Shown: positions 7,109-16,349, numbered from the stretch's first letter. The stretch is 32,995 nucleotides of DNA from Candidatus Mediterraneibacter excrementavium (GCA_019120275.1 DWVL01000094.1:1-32995), one strand, 5' to 3'. The notes: a model not told the origin generated them from the sequence alone. A program made the numbers and translations.

Positions 7109-7137
7109 TTGTCTTTTTCACTTCAATAGGCTATAAT
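7109..7137 (+). promoter_or_regulatory. Promoter of the aldolase gene
   Basis: TTGTCT (7109-7114), 17 bp, TATAAT (7132-7137), leaving a leader of about 70 bases before the aldolase start. Confidence 0.6.
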
Positions 7138-7215
7138 AGTAAAGGATTTATTAATCAGACTTTTCCCTGCAGCTGAAAGCTTGCGCGGCGGGGAGTGGAA
7201 GTGGAGGAGAAGAAA

Positions 7216-8079
7216 ATGTTAGTATCAGCAACAGAAATGCTTCAGAAAGCAAAAGCAGGCCACTACGCAGTAGGTCAGTTCAACATCAACAACCTGGAGT
7301 GGACAAAGGCGATCCTTTTAACAGCACAGGAGTGTAATTCACCGGTTATCCTTGGTGTGTCTGAGGGCGCTGGAAAATATATGGCAGGCTATAAGACAGT
7401 TGTAGGCATGGTAAACGGTATGCTCGAAGAGCTGAACATTACAGTTCCGGTAGCGCTGCACCTTGACCACGGCAGCTATGACGGATGCCTGAAATGTGTG
7501 GAAGCAGGATTCTCTTCCATCATGTTCGATGGCTCACACTATCCGATCGAGGAGAACGTAGCGAAGACAACAGAGCTCGTTAAGATCGCACATGACCACG
7601 GAATGTCTCTCGAGGCAGAGGTTGGAGCGATCGGCGGCGAGGAAGACGGCGTGATCGGCAAGGGCGAGTGCGCGGATCCGGAAGAGTGCAAGAAGATCGC
7701 TGATCTCGGCATCGACTTCCTGGCAGCAGGCATCGGCAACATCCACGGCGTATACCCGGACAACTGGGAAGGCTTAAGCTTCGAGACTCTGGATGCGATC
7801 CAGCAGAAGACAGGTGATATGCCGCTCGTACTTCACGGCGGTACAGGCATCCCGGACGACATGATAAAGAAAGCCATCGATCTCGGCGTAGCTAAGATCA
7901 ACGTTAATACAGAGTGCCAGATCGTATTCGCTGAGGCTACCCGTGAGTACATCGAGGCAGGCAAGGACAAACAGGGCAAGGGCTTTGATCCGCGTAAACT
8001 CCTGAAACCGGGCGCAGAAGCGATCATGGCTAAAGTGAAAGAGAAGATGGAACTGTTCGGATCTGTAGGACAGGCATAA
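7216..8079 (+). CDS. fba: Class II fructose-1,6-bisphosphate aldolase
   Basis: This zinc-dependent enzyme splits fructose-1,6-bisphosphate into dihydroxyacetone phosphate and glyceraldehyde-3-phosphate in glycolysis and catalyses the reverse in gluconeogenesis. The 287-residue protein has the class II motifs: ALHLDHG (Zn ligand and catalytic Asp), SIMFDGSHYP, EAEVGAIGGEEDG, IGNIHGVYPDNWEGL, LVLHGGTGIPDD (Zn His) and the phosphate-binding GVAKINVNTE. The start is the ATG at 7216: GGAGGAG lies 7-13 bases upstream, while an upstream in-frame GTG at 7195 precedes that site. Codon use is strongly biased, as expected for a highly expressed glycolytic gene. It appears monocistronic. Confidence 0.96.
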   Translation: MLVSATEMLQKAKAGHYAVGQFNINNLEWTKAILLTAQECNSPVILGVSEGAGKYMAGYKTVVGMVNGMLEELNITVPVALHLDHGSYDGCLKCVEAGFSSIMFDGSHYPIEENVAKTTELVKIAHDHGMSLEAEVGAIGGEEDGVIGKGECADPEECKKIADLGIDFLAAGIGNIHGVYPDNWEGLSFETLDAIQQKTGDMPLVLHGGTGIPDDMIKKAIDLGVAKINVNTECQIVFAEATREYIEAGKDKQGKGFDPRKLLKPGAEAIMAKVKEKMELFGSVGQA

Positions 8080-8097
8080 AAAATTTTCAAAAAACAC

Positions 8098-8126
8098 TTG
8101 CCTTTTCGGAGTGATTGTTTTATACT
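8098..8126 (+). promoter_or_regulatory. Promoter between fba and glnN
   Basis: TTGCCT (8098-8103), 17 bp, TATACT (8121-8126). Predicted RNA start near 8133, just upstream of the terminator at 8148-8180. Confidence 0.5.
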
Positions 8127-8147
8127 GTCACACGTAGACAAGAACAA

Positions 8148-8180
8148 GGGCGTTCCAAGGCAACTTGGAGTGCCCTTTTT
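8148..8180 (+). terminator. Intrinsic terminator between fba and glnN
   Basis: GGGCGTTCCAAG pairs with CTTGGAGTGCCC (two G-T wobbles) around GCAA, followed by five T. It ends fba read-through and also lies in the 5' leader of any transcript from the promoter at 8098, so it could act as an attenuator of glnN. Confidence 0.75.
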
Positions 8181-8314
8181 ATGTAGGACCCGTACCGGGC
8201 CGCTGCAGAGAGTCTGCTTCCGGAACATCCGCGCGGGTGTGAGGGACGGAGGAGCGCGTGATCCGTCTGTTCCCCGGAATGATCATCGATATGACGAAGA
8301 AGGAAGGGATCAAT

Positions 8315-10429
8315 ATGAGCACAGAAAAGATCAATGTAGCGAAAATTTTCGGTGAAAATGTTTTCAACGATACTGTGATGCAGGAGCGTCTTCCGAAGAA
8401 AGTATACATAAAGCTGAAGAAGACGATCGAGGAGGGCAGGGAACTGGATCTTGAGACGGCCGACGTCATTGCCCATGAGATGAAGGAATGGGCAATCGAA
8501 AAAGGCGCCACACACTATACGCACTGGTTTCTCCCGCTGACCGGCGTGACGGCCGAGAAGCACGACTCCTTTATCTCCGCACCGCAGCCAAGCGGCAAGG
8601 TGCTGATGAGCTTTTCCGGAAAGGAACTGATCAAGGGTGAACCGGATGCTTCTTCATTCCCGTCGGGAGGCTTAAGAGCCACATTTGAGGCCAGAGGCTA
8701 TACGGCGTGGGACTGCACATCTCCGGCATTCGTAAGAGAGGATGCGGCGGGCGCAACGCTCTGCATCCCGACAGCGTTCTGCTCCTATACCGGAGAGGCT
8801 CTGGACCAGAAAACGCCGCTCCTGCGTTCTATGGAAGCGATCAACAAACAGGCGATGCGTTTGCTGAAGCTTTTTGGAAATACAACATCAAAGAAAGTGA
8901 CGCCGTCCGTAGGACCGGAGCAGGAGTACTTCCTTGTAGACGCTGAGAAGTTTGAACAGAGAAAAGATCTGATCTATACCGGGCGCACCCTTTTCGGCGC
9001 AATGCCGCCGAAGGGCCAGGAACTTGACGATCATTATTTCGGAACCATCCGCCAGAGGATCGCTGCGTTCATGAAAGATGTTAATGAAGAGTTGTGGAAA
9101 GTGGGCGTGACGGCGAAGACCCAGCACAACGAAGTGGCTCCGGCACAGCACGAGCTTGCTCCGATCTATGCAGAGGCCAATATTGCGGTGGATCATAACC
9201 AGATCGTTATGCAGACGTTAAAGCGTGTCGCATGTCAGCACGGCATGAAGTGCCTGCTCCATGAGAAGCCGTTTGCGGGCGTAAACGGATCCGGTAAACA
9301 TAATAACTGGTCCATCACAACAGACGATGGGATCAATATGCTTGACCCGGGCAAGACGCCCCATGAGAATACACAGTTCCTGCTTGTGCTTACCTGTATT
9401 TTGCGTGCAGTTAACATGCATGCGGATCTTTTGAGGGAATCAGCAGCAGATCCGGGCAACGACCACAGGCTTGGCGCAAATGAGGCTCCGCCGGCGATCA
9501 TTTCCGTATTTCTCGGCGAGCAGCTTGAAGACGTGCTGCAGCAGTTGATAAGTACAGGTGAAGCAACCCACAGCTTAAAGGGCGGCAAGCTGGAGACCGG
9601 CGTGCGTACACTTCCGGAACTGTCTAAAGACGCAACGGACAGGAACCGTACTTCACCGTTTGCATTTACAGGAAATAAGTTTGAGTTCCGTATGGTAGGA
9701 TCCCGGGATTCGATTGCATCTCCGAATATCGTGCTTAATACGATCGTTGCAGAGGCGTTTGCGGATGCATGCGATGTGCTTGAAAAAGCAGATGATTTTG
9801 ATCTGGCAGTGCATGACCTGATCAAGAAATATGCGACTGAGAACCAGAGAATCGTCTTCAACGGCGATGGTTATTCTGAGGCGTGGGTAGAGGAAGCTGA
9901 AAGAAGAGGACTTCCGAATATCCGCTCTATGGTAGAAGCAATCCCGGCGATGATAACAGACAAGGCGGTGAGTCTGTTTGAGCGGTTCGGTGTATTTACA
10001 AAGGCGGAACTTGAATCCCGTGCAGAGATCCAGTACGAGACTTATGCGAAAGCAATCAACATTGAAGCACGCACGATGATCGACATGGCAAGCAAGCAGT
10101 TTATGCCGGCGTTCATCAAATATACAAAAACGCTTGCAGATACAGTAAATGCAGTGACGGCGGCAGGCGCGGACGCGTCCGTGCAGAGAGCATCTCTTGA
10201 TGAGGTGACGACTCTCATGGGTGAGACAAAGAAAGCGCTCGATGCATTGATTAAAGTGACGGACGAGGCCGCTGCAAAAGAAGAAGGCGCTGTACAGGCG
10301 AACTTCTATCACTCTGATGTATTTCCGGCAATGGAAGCGCTTCGTGCGCCAGTTGACAAACTTGAGATGATCGTTGATAAAGAGGCGTGGCCGATGCCGT
10401 CCTACGGCGACCTGATCTTTGAGGTGTAG
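8315..10429 (+). CDS. glnN: Glutamine synthetase type III (GlnN)
   Basis: This enzyme makes glutamine from glutamate, ammonia and ATP, the main route of ammonium assimilation. The product of 704 residues has the large size of GSIII, well above GSI/GSII (about 350-470). Typical GSIII blocks are visible: [20 protein letters not shown] near the N-terminus, [10 protein letters not shown] (metal-binding Glu), [36 protein letters not shown] and [20 protein letters not shown]. The start is the ATG at 8315 behind AAGGAAGGG; in-frame starts further upstream lack a site. It stands alone between terminators, with a possible attenuator in its leader. GSIII is not adenylylated like GSI, so control is expected at transcription. 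Confidence 0.96.
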   Translation: MSTEKINVAKIFGENVFNDTVMQERLPKKVYIKLKKTIEEGRELDLETADVIAHEMKEWAIEKGATHYTHWFLPLTGVTAEKHDSFISAPQPSGKVLMSFSGKELIKGEPDASSFPSGGLRATFEARGYTAWDCTSPAFVREDAAGATLCIPTAFCSYTGEALDQKTPLLRSMEAINKQAMRLLKLFGNTTSKKVTPSVGPEQEYFLVDAEKFEQRKDLIYTGRTLFGAMPPKGQELDDHYFGTIRQRIAAFMKDVNEELWKVGVTAKTQHNEVAPAQHELAPIYAEANIAVDHNQIVMQTLKRVACQHGMKCLLHEKPFAGVNGSGKHNNWSITTDDGINMLDPGKTPHENTQFLLVLTCILRAVNMHADLLRESAADPGNDHRLGANEAPPAIISVFLGEQLEDVLQQLISTGEATHSLKGGKLETGVRTLPELSKDATDRNRTSPFAFTGNKFEFRMVGSRDSIASPNIVLNTIVAEAFADACDVLEKADDFDLAVHDLIKKYATENQRIVFNGDGYSEAWVEEAERRGLPNIRSMVEAIPAMITDKAVSLFERFGVFTKAELESRAEIQYETYAKAINIEARTMIDMASKQFMPAFIKYTKTLADTVNAVTAAGADASVQRASLDEVTTLMGETKKALDALIKVTDEAAAKEEGAVQANFYHSDVFPAMEALRAPVDKLEMIVDKEAWPMPSYGDLIFEV

Positions 10430-10464
10430 GGTGACCTGATCATCGAGGCGCAGGCGAAAGTGAA

Positions 10465-10493
10465 TTGACGAACAGGGGATTTTCCCCTATGAT
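10465..10493 (+). promoter_or_regulatory. Promoter of the first AraC-type regulator gene
   Basis: TTGACG (10465-10470), 17 bp, TATGAT (10488-10493). The predicted RNA start near 10500 falls inside the glnN terminator stem, so the new transcript cannot form that terminator. Confidence 0.6.
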
Positions 10494-10495
10494 AG

Positions 10496-10536
10496 ATAAC
10501 AGCAGAACTTTATGGTCCTGCTGTTATTTCCTTTTT
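10496..10536 (+). terminator. Terminator of glnN
   Basis: ATAACAGCAG (10496-10505) and CTGCTGTTAT (10518-10527) form a perfect 10-bp stem with a 12-base loop, followed by TTCCTTTTT. Confidence 0.75.
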
Positions 10537-10558
10537 GTGAAGAACCGGGAGGATTTTT

Positions 10559-11503
10559 ATGGCGAGAAAGAAACGACAGATGGCGGAGTTCCGATATTAC
10601 AAGATGCCGGATAATTGCGCTCTTTTTGCACTTCTGGGAGACCGATGGCGTCAGGAATATGGGCGTGACATTGATTTCCTTCATTTTCATAATTATCTGG
10701 AAATCGGATACTGCTACGACGGCAGTGGGATCATGACGCTGGGTGAAAAGGAGTATCCTTATTCCGGCAGTGAATTTACTGTTATTCCGAAGAATTATCT
10801 GCATACGACAAACAGTACGCCGGGGACGCTCAGCAGATGGGAGTATCTTTTTGTGGATGTGGACCGGCTGCTGGACAGGGCGGTGTCCGGGACGCCGGGG
10901 CATGTGGAGGATATGATGCGGCGGATTAACAGCCGGGCCGTACTTGCGAAGAGCAGGGAGTATCCCGGGCTTGCAAAGAAGATCCGAGGGATCATGGATG
11001 TAATGCGCAGCCATGACCCCTTCTGCAGGGAAGAGGCGGAAGGGCTGATGCTGGCTTTCCTGGCGGAGATTGCAAGGCAGAACGGGGATCAGAAAGAAGA
11101 AGATGTAAATGTCAGGGCAGGCGGAGTAAGGTCGGACGAACTGATCTTCCGGATCCTGGACTATATCAGCGAACATTACAGTGAAGATCTTAAAATAAGT
11201 GATATCGCCGGGTGGGCGCATATCAGTGAGACTCATTTCCGGAGGATATTTACTTCCTATATGAATATGAGCCCGCTGGATTACATCAACCAGGTCCGCA
11301 TCCAGGCGGCGTGCGAGTATCTGAAGAAGACGGACGAGCCGGTGGTCGTGATCGCGTCCAAGTGCGGATTCCCGGTGAGCTCCACATTTAACCGGAATTT
11401 CCGGCATATTATGGGGGTGTCGCCGGCGGAATGGCGCAAACGCCCGGAAAATTATGAACAGCAGATCCTGAAGTTCCAGATACATTCAGAGGAAGGATGG
11501 TAA
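10559..11503 (+). CDS. AraC-family transcriptional regulator (cupin + HTH), likely controls the sugar ABC operon
   Basis: The 314-residue protein has an N-terminal AraC-type cupin sensor domain (residues about 25-150; FLHFHNYLEIGYCYDGSG and FTVIPKNYLH are typical) and a C-terminal double helix-turn-helix (about 205-305; ISEHYSEDLKISDIAGWAHI, HFRRIFTSYMNMSPLDYINQ, FNRNFRHIMGVSPAEWR). Such proteins usually activate sugar-uptake genes when bound to the sugar. GGGAGG precedes the ATG. The gene is followed at five bases by a small membrane-protein gene and then, 217 bases further, by the solute-binding protein of a sugar ABC transporter whose promoter has a good -10 but no -35 box, as expected for an activated promoter. 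The ligand is not known; a galactoside is the contextual guess. Confidence 0.9.
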   Translation: MARKKRQMAEFRYYKMPDNCALFALLGDRWRQEYGRDIDFLHFHNYLEIGYCYDGSGIMTLGEKEYPYSGSEFTVIPKNYLHTTNSTPGTLSRWEYLFVDVDRLLDRAVSGTPGHVEDMMRRINSRAVLAKSREYPGLAKKIRGIMDVMRSHDPFCREEAEGLMLAFLAEIARQNGDQKEEDVNVRAGGVRSDELIFRILDYISEHYSEDLKISDIAGWAHISETHFRRIFTSYMNMSPLDYINQVRIQAACEYLKKTDEPVVVIASKCGFPVSSTFNRNFRHIMGVSPAEWRKRPENYEQQILKFQIHSEEGW

Positions 11504-11508
11504 GAAAG

Positions 11509-12021
11509 ATGTACAGTTCTAAGATCACAGTACAGGTGAAAAGAAAGAAAAAAGCGGGGGCAGGACTGTTTAAAGGCCTGATGGTCTTTTTCGGGGTCCT
11601 GTTCGTGCTTATGGGTATCATGTTTTCGCGAGGGTTCATGCTGTCAGGTTTTCTGCTTGTTGTGCTTTATTTTATTTTTGATACATTCAGCAAAAAAGAG
11701 TATGAATACACGCTGGACGGCATGGAGCTGAGGATCAGTGTGATCTGGGGTGGCCACTACAGGCGGGAGGCCCATGTACTGAACCTGCAGGAGATGGAGG
11801 TGGTAGCGCCGAACTGGCACGGGAGCGTGGCGCGTTATCGGAAAAACGGCGGTACGGAGAAATTACATAAATATGACTATACGTCTTATGACGACGATAT
11901 CCCATATTATACAATGATCATTAAAGAAGACGGAAGGAAGATCAAACTTCTTCTGGATCTGAGCGAAGAGATGCTGGATCAGATACGAAGACTCTGCCCG
12001 GGACGGGTAAAACTGGCATAA
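11509..12021 (+). CDS. Small membrane protein of unknown function
   Basis: I do not recognise this 170-residue protein with certainty. It has a basic N-terminus (VKRKKK), two closely spaced hydrophobic segments (residues about 21-38 and 43-60), then a soluble C-terminal part of about 110 residues with a beta-rich pattern (EYTLDGMELRISVIW, REAHVLNLQEMEVVAP) reminiscent of PH-like membrane-associated domains. Several uncharacterised two-helix Clostridia proteins look alike. The start at 11509 gives a 12-base spacing from GGAAGG; the in-frame ATG at 11497 touches that site and is less likely. It follows the AraC regulator at five bases, so the two are cotranscribed. No sign of a link to transport is visible beyond location. 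Confidence 0.75.
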   Translation: MYSSKITVQVKRKKKAGAGLFKGLMVFFGVLFVLMGIMFSRGFMLSGFLLVVLYFIFDTFSKKEYEYTLDGMELRISVIWGGHYRREAHVLNLQEMEVVAPNWHGSVARYRKNGGTEKLHKYDYTSYDDDIPYYTMIIKEDGRKIKLLLDLSEEMLDQIRRLCPGRVKLA

Positions 12022-12035
12022 ATGACGACGAGTGT

Positions 12036-12171
12036 TTGACAATACATTGTGTTAATAGACAAAAAAATAACAAAGTAGTGGAGAGTATAGTGCATAATAG
12101 ATAAAAATGGTTGAAAATGCACATTATATGTACGAATATGCAAACAATCAAAACATGTGCCTTAGTATAAT
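12036..12171 (+). promoter_or_regulatory. Regulatory region of the sugar ABC operon
   Basis: This is an AT-rich 217-base gap. The nearest promoter candidate has TATAAT at 12166-12171 but only AACAAT at -35, suggesting an activator-dependent promoter. Upstream lie a GTGCAT/ATGCAC inverted pair (12090-12095 and 12117-12122), a related ATGTGC near 12155, and an isolated TTGACA (12036-12041) without a matching -10. These repeats are candidate AraC operators; no site is proven. Confidence 0.45.
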
Positions 12172-12238
12172 TATCCTATGAGATGTCCTGAACGAGAAAA
12201 CGACAATATATGAAGGGCATCGGATAGGAGGTAAGTAT

Positions 12239-13552
12239 ATGAAAAAAAGAGTACTTTCAGTATTACTTGCAGGTGTGATGGCATTCTCACTGGCAGCCTG
12301 TGGTGGCGGCGGAGATGATTCATCCACAGAGGGTGGCGAAGCGGCGGCAAGCGGAGATGAGAACACACTGACCGTGTTCGCATGGGACCCGGCGTTTAAC
12401 ATTCCGGCAATTCAGGCTGCAGCAGATGATTACAAAGAGAATGTAGATCCGGATTTCAATCTGGAGATCATTGAGCAGGCACAGTCAGGAGATATCGAGA
12501 CAGCGATCACAACTGCTGCGTCTGCTGGAGATTACAGCAATCTTCCGGATATTGTTCTTTTCCAGGATCACTACATCCAGAGATATATCTCCGATTACCC
12601 GGATGCATGGGTACCCCTTGGGGACATTGATATCAATTGGGATGATTTCGCAGCTGAGAAACTGGATTATTCTACTGTTGACGGTGAGCACTATGGCGTA
12701 CCGGTAGACGGCGGCACTGTTATTTGCGCATACCGGACAGACCTTCTTGCAGAGGCTGGCTATACCATCGACGACCTGACCGGATGTACATGGGATGAGT
12801 TTATGGAGATCGGTAAAGCTGTTTATGATGCAACAGGCAAAGCGCTTCTCTGCATGAACAGTGACGGTAACGACCTTCCATACATAATGATGCAGGCAGA
12901 GGGTGTTTCTCAGTTCAAGGACGGCAAACCGTACATCACAGAGAACGAGACACTTATAACGATCGTTGAGAAACTGGTTCAGATGGCTAAAGACGGCACA
13001 CTGCTGATGCCGAACAGCTGGTCTGACTACACAGACAAAGCAATCCAGGGCGACCAGGTTGCAGGCGTTATGAATGGTAACTGGATCATCCCGACGATTG
13101 AAAAAGTAGAAGCAAACAGTGGTAAATGGGAGATTACTACAATGCCGACACTGGAAGGCGGCGAAGGATACGCAAGTAACGGCGGCGCTTCCCTGTATAT
13201 TACAGCTAATTGCAAGAATGTAGACCTGGCAAAAGAGTTCCTGGCTTACACATTCGGCGGCAGTACTGTAACTTATGACAACGCTCTTAAGAATGGCGGT
13301 GTGGTTTCCACTTACATTCCGGCAGGCGAGACCGAAGTTTACCAGGAAGGTGTGGAGTATTTCAACAACCAGCCGATCTACGCAGATATTGCTGAAATGG
13401 GATCACATGTACAGACCATCGAGCAGAGTGACTATCACTACTCCGCACGTAACTACGTAGGTGCCGCGATCGTGAATATCATCAACGGTGCAGACACCAT
13501 GGAAGCTCTTAAGGAAGCTGAAGATCAGCTGAACTTCGAGATGGGTAACTAA
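12239..13552 (+). CDS. Sugar ABC transporter solute-binding lipoprotein
   Basis: The 437-residue protein is a family 1 extracellular solute-binding protein. Residues 1-20 form a lipoprotein signal with lipobox SLAAC (Cys21), so the mature protein is lipid-anchored outside the membrane. A Gly/Ser/Glu linker follows, then the two-lobed binding fold: TLTVFAWDPAFNIPAIQAAA, LPDIVLFQDH, YGVPVDGGTVICAYRTDLLA, a GVMNGNWIIP segment and ASLYITANCKNVDLAKEF. AGGAGGT precedes the ATG by six bases, an ideal site. It is the first gene of a binding protein-permease-permease set. Cytoplasmic GH2 and GH42 beta-galactosidases just downstream point to a galactoside (lactose or galacto-oligosaccharide) as ligand; the exact sugar is an inference. 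Confidence 0.93.
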   Translation: MKKRVLSVLLAGVMAFSLAACGGGGDDSSTEGGEAAASGDENTLTVFAWDPAFNIPAIQAAADDYKENVDPDFNLEIIEQAQSGDIETAITTAASAGDYSNLPDIVLFQDHYIQRYISDYPDAWVPLGDIDINWDDFAAEKLDYSTVDGEHYGVPVDGGTVICAYRTDLLAEAGYTIDDLTGCTWDEFMEIGKAVYDATGKALLCMNSDGNDLPYIMMQAEGVSQFKDGKPYITENETLITIVEKLVQMAKDGTLLMPNSWSDYTDKAIQGDQVAGVMNGNWIIPTIEKVEANSGKWEITTMPTLEGGEGYASNGGASLYITANCKNVDLAKEFLAYTFGGSTVTYDNALKNGGVVSTYIPAGETEVYQEGVEYFNNQPIYADIAEMGSHVQTIEQSDYHYSARNYVGAAIVNIINGADTMEALKEAEDQLNFEMGN

Positions 13553-13591
13553 TCCTTAACAATTAAAGTGAACGCTGAGAGAAAGTGAGAA

Positions 13592-13628
13592 AGGGCGGGG
13601 GACGGAGTGATCCGTTCCCCTGCGCTTT
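13592..13628 (+). other. Intra-operon hairpin after the binding-protein gene
   Basis: GGGGGACGGA and TCCGTTCCCC (one wobble) pair around GTGA, with further pairing outside, and no T-run follows. Such stems between a binding protein and its permeases commonly stabilise the upstream mRNA and lower permease expression. Confidence 0.6.
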
Positions 13629-13659
13629 CTGCAATGTAAAAAGAAGGAGGGACCCAAAA

Positions 13660-14562
13660 GTGAAGCAGAAAAAAAGAATGACGCTTCTTGGGAAGCAGTC
13701 AGCTGCCGGCTGGGCGTTTCTGACCCCGGCGACGATCCTTATCGCGATCATGGCTTTCTGGCCGATGATCCAGGCATTTATTATGTCACTGCAGACCGGA
13801 TCCAGTGCCAATATGACATGGGCCGATCCGCTTTTTAATAACTATACCCGTATGTTTCAGGATAAATTGTTCCTGCGTTCAGTAGGCAACACATTTTTCT
13901 ATTTGATCATCCAGGTTCCGATTATGCTGATCCTGGCGATCCTGCTGGCGCAGCTGCTGAACAACCAGCATTTGAGATTCAAGGGAGTTTTCCGTACCTG
14001 TGTGTTCCTGCCCTGTGCGACCGCACTGGTATCCTATGCATTGATCTTTAAATCGCTGTTTGCTACAGACGGTCTGGTCAATGCAGTCCTTGTTAATCTT
14101 GGGATTCTCGAGTCAAACTATAATTTCCTCGGAAATTCAGCCAGTGCGAAAGCTGTTATCATCATTGCCCTGATCTGGAGATGGACAGGATACAACATGG
14201 TATTCTATCTGGCCGGACTTCAGAACATCGAGTATTCTGTATATGAGGCGGCCAAGATCGACGGCGCGAACGGGTGGAAGACCTTCTGGCGGATCACCGT
14301 GCCCCTGCTCAAACCGACGATTATTATGACATTCATCATGTCCATCAATGGTACGCTGCAGCTGTTTGACGAGTCTGTCAACCTGACGAACGGCGGACCG
14401 GCGAACTCGACGATCACAATGTCACATTACATCTTTAATAATAGTTTCGGAAGCGGCGGCGTTTCCAATTTTGGTTACGCGACAGCTATGTCTTTCTTCG
14501 TATTTGTTATCGTTGCGGTCCTGGCATTTATCAATATGAAAGTAGGTGATACTCGTGACTGA
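13660..14562 (+). CDS. Sugar ABC transporter permease (MalF/UgpA type)
   Basis: The 300-residue integral membrane protein has about six transmembrane helices and the cytoplasmic EAA loop that contacts the ATPase (YEAAKIDGANGWKTFWRITV near residue 215). The N-terminal helix reads GWAFLTPATILIAIMAFWP, typical of the MalF-like partner of CUT1 sugar importers. The start is the GTG at 13660 because AAGGAGGG lies eight bases upstream; an upstream in-frame start at 13585 would extend the protein through the intergenic hairpin with no membrane or domain sense. It is the second gene of the operon and overlaps the next permease by eight bases. It lacks any ATP-binding domain. Confidence 0.93.
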   Translation: MKQKKRMTLLGKQSAAGWAFLTPATILIAIMAFWPMIQAFIMSLQTGSSANMTWADPLFNNYTRMFQDKLFLRSVGNTFFYLIIQVPIMLILAILLAQLLNNQHLRFKGVFRTCVFLPCATALVSYALIFKSLFATDGLVNAVLVNLGILESNYNFLGNSASAKAVIIIALIWRWTGYNMVFYLAGLQNIEYSVYEAAKIDGANGWKTFWRITVPLLKPTIIMTFIMSINGTLQLFDESVNLTNGGPANSTITMSHYIFNNSFGSGGVSNFGYATAMSFFVFVIVAVLAFINMKVGDTRD

Positions 14563-15385
14563 GAAAAAGAATGTGAGCATGATTCAGCGGAGACTGATTC
14601 CTTCATATATATTTTTGATCATTGTATCCTTTATCTCGGTTTTCCCGTTTTACTGGATGATCTCTGCGGCGACGAACACCTCTTTCGAGGTTGCAAGTGG
14701 AAAAATTACTATTGGCACCCATCTGATCGAGAATTTCCAGAATTTGGTTGCCAACTACGATCTCTGGCGTGCAATGGGGAATTCTTTCCTCTATGCAGTT
14801 GTCCAGACAATTCTGGCAATCCTCATCTGTTCGCTGGCCGGTTTTGGATTCGAGCTGTATCATGACAAAGGAAAAGATATAGTATTTTCTATCCTGCTGC
14901 TGGCTATGATGATCCCGCAGGTGGCAACGATGATCCCGCTGTTCAAACTGTTGTCCGCAGCAAAACTTCTGAACAGTGTATGGGGCTTCATCCTTCCGTC
15001 CTTGTCGACGCCGTTCCTGATCATGATGTTCCGTCAGAATTCCAGGAACTTCCCGGTTGACACGATGGAGGCAGCCCGCATTGACGGATTGAACGAGTTC
15101 CAGATCTTCTACCGCATGTATATGCCGATGATGAAGGCGACATACGCAGCGGCGGGCGTTATCACATTCATGAACGCATGGAACTCCTACCTGTGGCCGA
15201 AGGTAATTATGACCATGCCTGAGGCACAGACGATGCCTATGCTGATCGCGAACATGTCAGGCGGATATACGACAGATTACGGTATGCTGATGGTCGGCGT
15301 CCTGTTCTGTTCTGTACCGACGATGGTTGTATTCTTCGTTCTGCAGAAACAGTTCGCAGAAGGTATTACAGGTGCTGTAAAATAA
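14555..15385 (+). CDS. Sugar ABC transporter permease (MalG/UgpE type)
   Basis: The 276-residue membrane protein has about six helices, a short cytoplasmic N-terminus, FPFYWMISAATNTSFEV typical of MalG-type CUT1 permeases, and the EAA loop MEAARIDGLNEFQIFYRMYM. It ends with KQFAEGITGAVK, matching the usual family terminus (QKYFVxGLTxGAVKG). I place the start at GTG 14555, eight bases after AGG and overlapping the first permease by eight bases; a GTG at 14546 is possible. Together with the preceding two genes it makes the import channel. No ATP-binding subunit follows, so a shared MsmK-like ATPase encoded elsewhere must energise it. Confidence 0.93.
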   Translation: MTEKKNVSMIQRRLIPSYIFLIIVSFISVFPFYWMISAATNTSFEVASGKITIGTHLIENFQNLVANYDLWRAMGNSFLYAVVQTILAILICSLAGFGFELYHDKGKDIVFSILLLAMMIPQVATMIPLFKLLSAAKLLNSVWGFILPSLSTPFLIMMFRQNSRNFPVDTMEAARIDGLNEFQIFYRMYMPMMKATYAAAGVITFMNAWNSYLWPKVIMTMPEAQTMPMLIANMSGGYTTDYGMLMVGVLFCSVPTMVVFFVLQKQFAEGITGAVK

Positions 15386-15411
15386 TAAGGATAATACCCC
15401 GGAAAGGGGAA

Positions 15412-15441
15412 AGAAAGGGCTGCCGCTTGTGCGGCGGCCCT
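15412..15441 (-). terminator. Terminator between convergent permease and AraC genes
   Basis: AGGGCTGCCGC (15416-15426) and GCGGCGGCCCT (15431-15441) form an 11-bp GC-rich stem with a TTGT loop. On the minus strand it is followed by TTTCTTTCC, so it mainly serves the minus-strand AraC gene; a CCCC/GGGG hairpin (15397-15409) lies closer to the plus-strand permease. Confidence 0.55.
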
Positions 15442-15492
15442 CTGTATGTGCAGAAAGCCGCGGGCGGGTCTTGAAGAGGCAGAGGCCGCTCG

Positions 15493-16299
15493 TCAGTTCT
15501 GCCGCCGGAATTCAGCAGGTGTGATCCCTGTGGATCTGCGAAAAGTCGCGATAAAATGGCTGGCGTCCGTGAAGCCTGTGCGGTGCGCCACGGCCTGGAT
15601 CTCGGTCCGCGGTTCCGTGATCAGCAGTTCCTTTGCCTTGCTGATGCGGAAGGAGATCAGATATTCCACGGTGGAGCAGTTCATGTATTTGCGGAAAAGC
15701 CGGGACAGATACTGGGGCGTGATGAAGACCAGACTGCTTAAACCTGCCGCAGTCAGCGGGTCGGCATAATTTTTTTCAATTTCTTTTATCACGGGAGCGA
15801 CATAATTCTGGTAGAGCGGGTCGTCCGTGAGCCCGTGGGCGTGCGAACCGCTGGCAAATTCCAGAAGAAGCCGGTAGCAGCTGACGGAAAGAAATTCTTT
15901 GTCTCCGGTGTTCGCAGCGCACAGGGACGCGCATTGATCGATGAGGCCGGCAAGCTGCCGCCCCTGCTCCCGGTCGATGCGGACTGCCGCATGGCTGCCG
16001 ATGATGGAAGGAATGCTGCTCTCCAGTGTGCCGGTAAAGGACGCGAACTTAGTGGTCCAGACGGATGTTTCTTTTTCGTATGAGTGGCGGATGAAGGGCG
16101 CCAGGAGAAGTCCCTCATCTTCATGCAGGGTGAAAGTTCCGACGGGAGTCGAGATCCTGCCGCATCCTTTTTCCGTCTGCAGATAGTGGTAATAGGGATA
16201 GCCTTTCGGACGGACGACGGGCGGCTGTTCCCATTCCGTTCCGATCGATTCAAATGTAAAAGGTACGTTTACCGGCGCGCTTCGGAATATAACTGGCAT
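15493..16299 (-). CDS. AraC-family transcriptional regulator, divergent from the beta-galactosidase genes
   Basis: The 268-residue protein has an N-terminal AraC-type sensor domain (residues about 20-150; GYPYYHYLQTEKGCGRI, EGLLLAPFIRHSYEKE) and a C-terminal double helix-turn-helix (about 165-265; IEKNYADPLTAAGLSSLVFI, YLSRLFRKYMNCSTVEYLIS, HFIATFRRSTGITPAEFRRQ). GGAGA lies ten bases before the ATG. It is transcribed away from the GH2-GH42 genes and shares a 126-base promoter region with them, the usual geometry for a local activator. It differs in sequence from the AraC protein at 10559, so the galactoside block has two distinct regulators. Ligand unknown. Confidence 0.9.
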   Translation of the reverse strand: MPVIFRSAPVNVPFTFESIGTEWEQPPVVRPKGYPYYHYLQTEKGCGRISTPVGTFTLHEDEGLLLAPFIRHSYEKETSVWTTKFASFTGTLESSIPSIIGSHAAVRIDREQGRQLAGLIDQCASLCAANTGDKEFLSVSCYRLLLEFASGSHAHGLTDDPLYQNYVAPVIKEIEKNYADPLTAAGLSSLVFITPQYLSRLFRKYMNCSTVEYLISFRISKAKELLITEPRTEIQAVAHRTGFTDASHFIATFRRSTGITPAEFRRQN

Positions 16300-16349
16300 A
16301 GTACATATCTCCTGTTTCGAAATCTTATATTTACAAGTTTAACATATCA

